Below the pieces are notes generated by a model that saw only the letters and a program-made list of their open reading frames with translations, was not told the origin of the DNA and did no database searches. DNA of 47,341 nucleotides from Candidatus Cloacimonadota bacterium (lineage in GTDB: Bacteria > Cloacimonadota > Cloacimonadia > Cloacimonadales > TCS61). Both the position numbers and the translations under genes were made by a program. Positions 43,295-47,341 of the stretch are shown here, piece by piece (positions within the stretch are counted from its first letter, which is position 1; every line of letters begins with the position of its first letter). The stretch lies in the NCBI GenBank assembly GCA_030592835.1, contig JAUVIJ010000001.1, forward strand, positions 1 through 47,341, given 5' to 3'.

Positions 43295-44227
43295 ATGAAA
43301 TTAAGCTTTGTAATCCCTGTATATAATGAAGAAGAGAGCCTGGATATTCTTCACCGGGAAATCCTGGCAAATATAAGCTCTTCAGATTATGAGATCATTT
43401 TTATAGACGATGGCAGTACCGATAACAGTTTTTCCATTCTTAAAGAACTTTCTGATAAAGATAAAAATGTGAAAGTTGTGAAGTTCAGAAAAAATTTTGG
43501 GAAAGCCGCTGGTTTACAGACCGGGTTCGAAATAGCATCCGGAGATTACATTTTCACTCTGGATGGAGACTTACAGGACAACCCTTCCGAAATACCCCGT
43601 TTTCTGAAGAAACTGGGCGAAGGTTATGATCTGGTCATCGGTTGGAAGAAGAAAAGGAAGGATCCTATATCTAAAACAATTCCATCCAAACTTTTTAACA
43701 TAATTACCTCTATAGTATTCAAACTGAAACTCCATGATTATAATAGCGGTTTCAAAGCATACAGAAAGGAAGTAATCAAGGAATTGGATATCTATGGCGA
43801 GATGCACAGATATATACCGGCATTGGCAAAAGCAAAGGGATTTCGGGTTACAGAGATACCTGTAGAACACAGAATCAGGAAATATGGAAGATCTAAATAT
43901 GGAAAGGAAAGATATCTGCGAGGATTTCTGGATCTCCTGACCGTTAAACTGGTCACAGGCTATATCCACAGTCCTCTTTATCTATTCGGAAGGATCGGCA
44001 TTTTTTTCTCTTTGGTCGGTTTTATTCTGGGAGTTTATCTCTCAGTGATGAAATTTGTGTATAATCACCCTTTAGCTAATCGCCCACTCTTATTTCTTGC
44101 CGTGCTTTTGATCATGGTCGGGCTTCAGTTCTTTTCTATTGGACTTCTGGGTGAATTGATAACAAATCAAAATCGGAAAGCTAATCGAAATACAAATATT
44201 TCTATTACCAAGACAATAAACACATAG
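43295..44227 (+). CDS. Dolichyl-phosphate-sugar-synthase-like glycosyltransferase 2 with two membrane helices
   Basis: 310 residues. GT-A fold of family GT2: IPVYNEEESL, FIDDGSTDNS (Asp 38-39), VVKFRKNFGKAAGLQTGF, and LDGDLQDNP with DxD Asp 90 and 92; DYNSGFKAYRKEVI is the acceptor segment. Two C-terminal helices (about 231-252, 264-288), as in GtrB-type polyprenyl-phosphate glucosyltransferases and DPM1-like enzymes of bacteria. It would transfer a sugar from a nucleotide donor to a polyprenyl phosphate at the membrane. Position between a polyprenol kinase and a UDP-sugar pyrophosphorylase fits acceptor and donor supply. Confidence 0.9.
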   Translation: MKLSFVIPVYNEEESLDILHREILANISSSDYEIIFIDDGSTDNSFSILKELSDKDKNVKVVKFRKNFGKAAGLQTGFEIASGDYIFTLDGDLQDNPSEIPRFLKKLGEGYDLVIGWKKKRKDPISKTIPSKLFNIITSIVFKLKLHDYNSGFKAYRKEVIKELDIYGEMHRYIPALAKAKGFRVTEIPVEHRIRKYGRSKYGKERYLRGFLDLLTVKLVTGYIHSPLYLFGRIGIFFSLVGFILGVYLSVMKFVYNHPLANRPLLFLAVLLIMVGLQFFSIGLLGELITNQNRKANRNTNISITKTINT

Positions 44228-44243
44228 TAATAAAAAGGGCTTT

Positions 44244-45608
44244 ATGGAATACCTGTCTCAGTTTCAGAATATGATGAAAGCAGCAGGGATGAGCGAACTT
44301 GTTATCAAATCTTTTTTTCAATACTATCTTCAAGTTCGGGAAGGAAAATTCGGTTTTATCCCTGAAAACGATATCATGTTACCCGATACTGATAATATTT
44401 TTAGTTATGAAAAACTCAGCCCGGGAACCAACAGCCATCTGGACAAGCTGGCCGTGATCAAGCTCAATGGTGGTTTGGGAACCAGCATGGGTTTAAAAAA
44501 AGCCAAGTCTCTACTTATGGTTAAGGATGGTTTAAATTTTCTGGATATAATCAGTAAACAGATCCTTTATTTAAGAGATCGTACCAGGATTAATATCCCT
44601 CTGATTTTCATGCATAGCTTCAATACCCGGGAAGATTCCTTACAACATCTTTCCCAATATGAAAACTTGAAAATCAAAGATCTGCCCTTCGATTTTGTTC
44701 AGAATAAATTCCCCAGAATATATCAGAAAGACCTCTCTCCAGTGATGATGAAAGATTCCACTCTTAACTGGAGCCCTCCCGGACATGGAGAAATATATCT
44801 GGTTCTACATTTAAGTGGAATTCTTAATCTCCTTCTTGATCACGGTATTGAATACCTGTTCATCTCCAATTCAGATAATCTGGGAGCAGTCGTAGACAGG
44901 CGAATACTTGACTTTATTATTTCCAGGAAAATCCCTTTCCTGATGGAAGTTTGTAAACGTACTGAGCAGGATAAAAAGGGGGGACATCTTGCCCAAAATG
45001 GAAGCGGTCAGTTGATTTTAAGAGAAGTGGCTCAGTGCCAAAGCGAAGATCTTGCTGCATTCCAGGATATAAAAAAATACAAGTATTTTAATACTAATAA
45101 TCTCTGGATAAACCTGAAAGTTTTGAAACAATCTCTTGTAAATTATAATTATCTGTTGCCACTACCACTTATACTTAATGCTAAAACCGTTGGAACTGGG
45201 AAAGTGTTCCAGATTGAATCAGCAATGGGTGCTGCCATCGGTATATTCCCGGGTTCTAAAGCACTGGTTGTGGATAGAAATCGTTTTATCCCTGTAAAAA
45301 AAACCGACGACCTTCTTTTAATAAGATCTGATGCCTATTCCCTATCCGACAATTCATCCCTGAAATTGCATCCGGATCTTACAACCCCACCCTTGGTAAA
45401 ACTCGATCCTGAATATTACAATACTCTTGAACAACTGGAAGAACATTTTGCGGAAGGTGTTCCTTCTCTAATAAAATGTCAACAATTGGAAATTCAGGGT
45501 GATGTATCTTTCGGTAAAAATATTCAATTCCATGGTAACGTGAAATTGAACACTAAAAACCCACTCCTACTGGAAAATCAAATTATATCCGGATCACTTG
45601 AGCTATAG
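44244..45608 (+). CDS. UDPGP-family UTP--sugar-1-phosphate uridylyltransferase
   Basis: 454 residues, the eukaryotic-type UDP-glucose pyrophosphorylase family, unlike bacterial GalU. Nucleotide motif KLNGGLGTSMG (73-83), the following KKAKSLLMVKDG, the sugar/uridine region WSPPGHGEIYL, FISNSDNLGA, and a C-terminal left-handed-helix-like tail. It should make UDP-glucose (or UDP-GlcNAc) from UTP and the sugar phosphate. It starts 16 bases after the glycosyltransferase, and would supply that enzyme. Which sugar is used is not decided by sequence. Confidence 0.88.
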   Translation: MEYLSQFQNMMKAAGMSELVIKSFFQYYLQVREGKFGFIPENDIMLPDTDNIFSYEKLSPGTNSHLDKLAVIKLNGGLGTSMGLKKAKSLLMVKDGLNFLDIISKQILYLRDRTRINIPLIFMHSFNTREDSLQHLSQYENLKIKDLPFDFVQNKFPRIYQKDLSPVMMKDSTLNWSPPGHGEIYLVLHLSGILNLLLDHGIEYLFISNSDNLGAVVDRRILDFIISRKIPFLMEVCKRTEQDKKGGHLAQNGSGQLILREVAQCQSEDLAAFQDIKKYKYFNTNNLWINLKVLKQSLVNYNYLLPLPLILNAKTVGTGKVFQIESAMGAAIGIFPGSKALVVDRNRFIPVKKTDDLLLIRSDAYSLSDNSSLKLHPDLTTPPLVKLDPEYYNTLEQLEEHFAEGVPSLIKCQQLEIQGDVSFGKNIQFHGNVKLNTKNPLLLENQIISGSLEL

Positions 45609-45609
45609 A

Positions 45610-45627
45610 AAGTTATTCTCATAACTT
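45610..45627 (+). terminator. Terminator-like hairpin after the UDPGP gene
   Basis: AAGTTAT (45610-45616), loop TCTC, ATAACTT (45621-45627), followed by CTTTGTTATTG. A weak, AT-only stem two bases after the stop; likely end of the polyprenol-sugar operon. Confidence 0.5.
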
Positions 45628-45637
45628 CTTTGTTATT

Positions 45638-45714
45638 GAACCTAGATAATACGATAGAACTGTGTAAATGCGTCAATAAGCCTTAGGTTTATAAATCTTT
45701 TATATGTGAGTGAT
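45638..45714 (+). repeat. Dispersed intergenic repeat, copy D
   Basis: GAACCTAGATAATACGATAG then AACTGTG, and 25 bases further TTATAAATCTTTTATATG and TGAGTGAT. Same two blocks as copy A, with an insertion between them. It faces copy E in inverted orientation, so 45638-45835 looks like a small element of about 200 bases with inverted ends. Confidence 0.6.
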
Positions 45715-45789
45715 TCACAAAATTATTATCTGAATATCTTTATGATATGCACATTCCGAATGCTTTCGAAATTAAACCATCCCCCTATA

Positions 45790-45835
45790 AAATATTACTG
45801 CTCTTCAATATACCTTTATTGCATTATCTGGGTTG
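45790..45835 (-). repeat. Dispersed intergenic repeat, copy E
   Basis: On the minus strand: AACCCAGATAATGCAATAAA, then GGTATAT, then TTGAAGAGCAGTAATATTTT. It pairs with copy D as an inverted end and with copy C along its whole length. A frame of 72 residues across this region was rejected as a gene. Confidence 0.65.
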
Positions 45836-45856
45836 AGCATAATAAACAAATTTTTA

Positions 45857-45885
45857 TTGACTTTACACAATTACAATTTTATTTT
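45857..45885 (+). promoter_or_regulatory. Candidate promoter for the hybrid sensor kinase
   Basis: TTGACT at 45857-45862, 17-base spacer, TATTTT at 45880-45885. The ATG is at 45921, with AAAGGGAG ahead. It lies just outside the inverted-repeat element D/E. Confidence 0.45.
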
Positions 45886-45920
45886 TTTCTTAATCGCGTG
45901 TTCCATAAAGGGAGTCGATT

Positions 45921-47341
45921 ATGAACAAGACAATATTTATAGCCGAAGATGATATTGAATTACTCATGAGTTATAAGCTGATCTTTCAACAATACAACTC
46001 ACTGGCATCTGATGAAGAACCCTACAATGTTGAACTTTTTGAGGATGGGGATATTTTATACAATGCTTTTCGTAAGGTATATAAAGAAGAGAGACAGGTC
46101 CCTTTATGTATTCTGGATATAAGGATGCCGAATTTAAGCGGATTCGATACAGCGGAAAAAATCAGAAAAATAGATCCCAAAGTCATCGTAATCTTTGTTA
46201 CTGGCTTCAATGATAAATCTCCCCGGGAAATCAGGGAATCTTTACAGCACGACTATTACTATATTAGAAAACCCTTTATGAAGGATGAAATTTTATCAAT
46301 AACAGATTCTCTTATTAAAAACTGGAACAAAACGGAAGAGTTAATCAGATATAATGATGAGATACAGCAAAGAACTACCGAACTCAATAAAAGCCGTGAA
46401 AAATTCAAGCATTTGACCGATAATCTGAAAAAAAATTACTTTTTCTATACTCATGACACTGAAAGAAAATATCTTTATGTCAGTCCTTCTGTAAAAAATG
46501 TTCTGGGTTATGAAATAAAAGAATATAAAACAAAAATTCCCGATTGCTTTACAGATAACCCGATTAACAAAACTGGCTTAAAGTTGACTGATTTGTCAAT
46601 TAAGGGAAAGCAACAACCTACTTTCGAGGTGGAAATATATCATAAAAATGGAGAAATACGTAATCTGGAAATTTCAGAATTCCCTATTTTTAACGCTGAT
46701 GGAAATGTCACTGTGATCGAAGGAATGGCTCATGATGTTACCTTCCAGAAACAGGCAGAAAAGCTGCAGGCTGTTCTTTACAAGATTTCCAATGCAGTAA
46801 ACACGATAGCAGATGTGGAAGAATTATTCCTTTATATCCAGACATCCCTCGGGGAGATTATAGACACCAAAAACTTCTACATTGCTTTATATAATGAAGA
46901 GGAAAATACAATTTCACTGCCATACCTAGTTGATGAAAAAGATAAGTTCAAGTCCATACCGATCAGAAATACTTTCACCAGTTATGTTATCAAAACCGGA
47001 CAATCATTACTGGCAAACAGGGAAACCATGAAAAAACTTATCGCATCCGGGGAAACGGGACGGGTAGGAACTCCTGCTGAAATCTGGTTGGGAGTACCTT
47101 TGAAAACAAGGGGAGAAATTATTGGAGTCGTTGCTGTTCAGAGTTATGATAATCCCGACCTTTATGATGACAAAGACAAAAGCCTCCTTGAATTTGTTTC
47201 AGATCAGGTTGCCCTGGTAATCGAACGAAAAAAAAATGAAATTGAGTTGAAAGAAGCAAAAGAAGCCGCAGAGGATGCGGCTCGTGCAAAAGCTAATTTC
47301 CTGGCTTCTATGAGTCATGAGATTAGAACCCCAATGAATGG
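45921..47341 (+). CDS. Hybrid response regulator-PAS-GAF-histidine kinase, 3'-truncated
   Basis: About 473 codons to the window edge; no stop is reached. ATG 45921 has AAAGGGAG ahead. Receiver domain (about 1-125) with acidic pair EDD (9-11), phosphoacceptor Asp in CILDIRMP, switch Thr in FVTG and Lys in YYIRKPF. Then a PAS-like domain (about 155-280) with YLYVSPSVKNVLGY and a PAC end, a GAF domain (about 285-440) with IALYNEEENTI and WLGVPLKTRGEIIGVVAVQSY, a coiled coil, and the start of a HisKA dimerisation domain: FLASMSHEIRTPMN with the phosphorylated His. The kinase ATPase domain is beyond the edge. The signal sensed is unknown. Confidence 0.9.
   Translation, partial: MNKTIFIAEDDIELLMSYKLIFQQYNSLASDEEPYNVELFEDGDILYNAFRKVYKEERQVPLCILDIRMPNLSGFDTAEKIRKIDPKVIVIFVTGFNDKSPREIRESLQHDYYYIRKPFMKDEILSITDSLIKNWNKTEELIRYNDEIQQRTTELNKSREKFKHLTDNLKKNYFFYTHDTERKYLYVSPSVKNVLGYEIKEYKTKIPDCFTDNPINKTGLKLTDLSIKGKQQPTFEVEIYHKNGEIRNLEISEFPIFNADGNVTVIEGMAHDVTFQKQAEKLQAVLYKISNAVNTIADVEELFLYIQTSLGEIIDTKNFYIALYNEEENTISLPYLVDEKDKFKSIPIRNTFTSYVIKTGQSLLANRETMKKLIASGETGRVGTPAEIWLGVPLKTRGEIIGVVAVQSYDNPDLYDDKDKSLLEFVSDQVALVIERKKNEIELKEAKEAAEDAARAKANFLASMSHEIRTPMN

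Noticed and set aside
45706..45924. 72-residue frame downstream of the UDPGP gene
   Set aside because: It lies across the inverted repeat element, has biased AT-driven composition and no motif.
1..47341. CRISPR arrays, tRNA or rRNA genes, prophage
   Set aside because: Reading both strands found no direct-repeat arrays, tRNA T-loop signatures, or phage gene clusters; a covariance search was not possible.

Overview
The window is about 47 kb of bacterial chromosome, AT-rich and densely coded. No tRNA, rRNA, CRISPR array, phage or complete insertion sequence was recognised. The gene content points to the Fibrobacteres-Chlorobi-Bacteroidetes (FCB) superphylum. Five secreted proteins end in a type IX secretion/FlgD-Ig-like sorting domain, there is a PorQ/PorV-like barrel, DUF4837 and DUF3098 proteins are present, and RlmH carries a GGVYGFS motif. 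Phosphate butyryltransferase, secreted proteases and frequent good Shine-Dalgarno sites make Candidatus Cloacimonadota my best guess. That is an inference, because no phylogenetic marker was searched.

Layout. 1-522 is the end of a CPBP membrane protease. 548-1918 (minus) is ptb-rlmH, divergent from an M23 peptidase (2084-3022) across an inverted repeat that contains the -35 boxes. 3124-12178 (plus) is a long tight run: xseB, a short-chain prenyl diphosphate synthase, dut, a TrmN6-like methyltransferase, a degenerate FtsE with FtsX, pgsA, DUF4837 lipoprotein, a barrel protein, a TPR lipoprotein, DUF3098 and DUF58. 12191-14743 (minus) holds two paralogous secreted propeller proteins. 15061-18387 (plus) is tyrS, an M50 protease and glnA, followed by a small lipoprotein. 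19293-24736 (minus) is a housekeeping run: a HEAT-like protein, greA, an M18 aminopeptidase, a BamD-like lipoprotein, a KamA-like radical SAM protein and nadD. 24806-33125 (minus) is a secretion cluster: an M6-like protein, a PorQ/PorV-like barrel and a 1410-residue subtilase. 33204-34001 (minus) is efp plus a zinc ribbon. 34354-39716 (plus) has creD, a YjeF-type epimerase, a secreted metallophosphoesterase and an outer membrane protein.

The most interesting block is 41293-45608 (plus). It has a 2[4Fe-4S] ferredoxin, a geranylgeranyl-reductase-family flavoprotein, a SEC59/DGK1/VTE5-type polyprenol kinase, a dolichyl-phosphate-sugar-synthase-like glycosyltransferase and a eukaryotic-type UDP-sugar pyrophosphorylase, with gaps of 0 to 16 bases. 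Read together these could reduce a polyprenol, phosphorylate it, load it with a sugar and supply the nucleotide sugar: a bacterial dolichol-like carrier pathway. This is a hypothesis from family membership and order. The gene just upstream, a RecJ-like DHH exonuclease, is cut by an in-frame TAG at codon 50. The window ends inside a hybrid response regulator/PAS/GAF/histidine kinase.

Other notable points are an M6-family protein whose HExxH is HQxxH, an FtsE that has lost most ATPase motifs, a glutamine synthetase with Phe at the adenylylation Tyr position, and a dispersed intergenic repeat with core AGATAATGCARTAGAAC found five times, once as an inverted pair.
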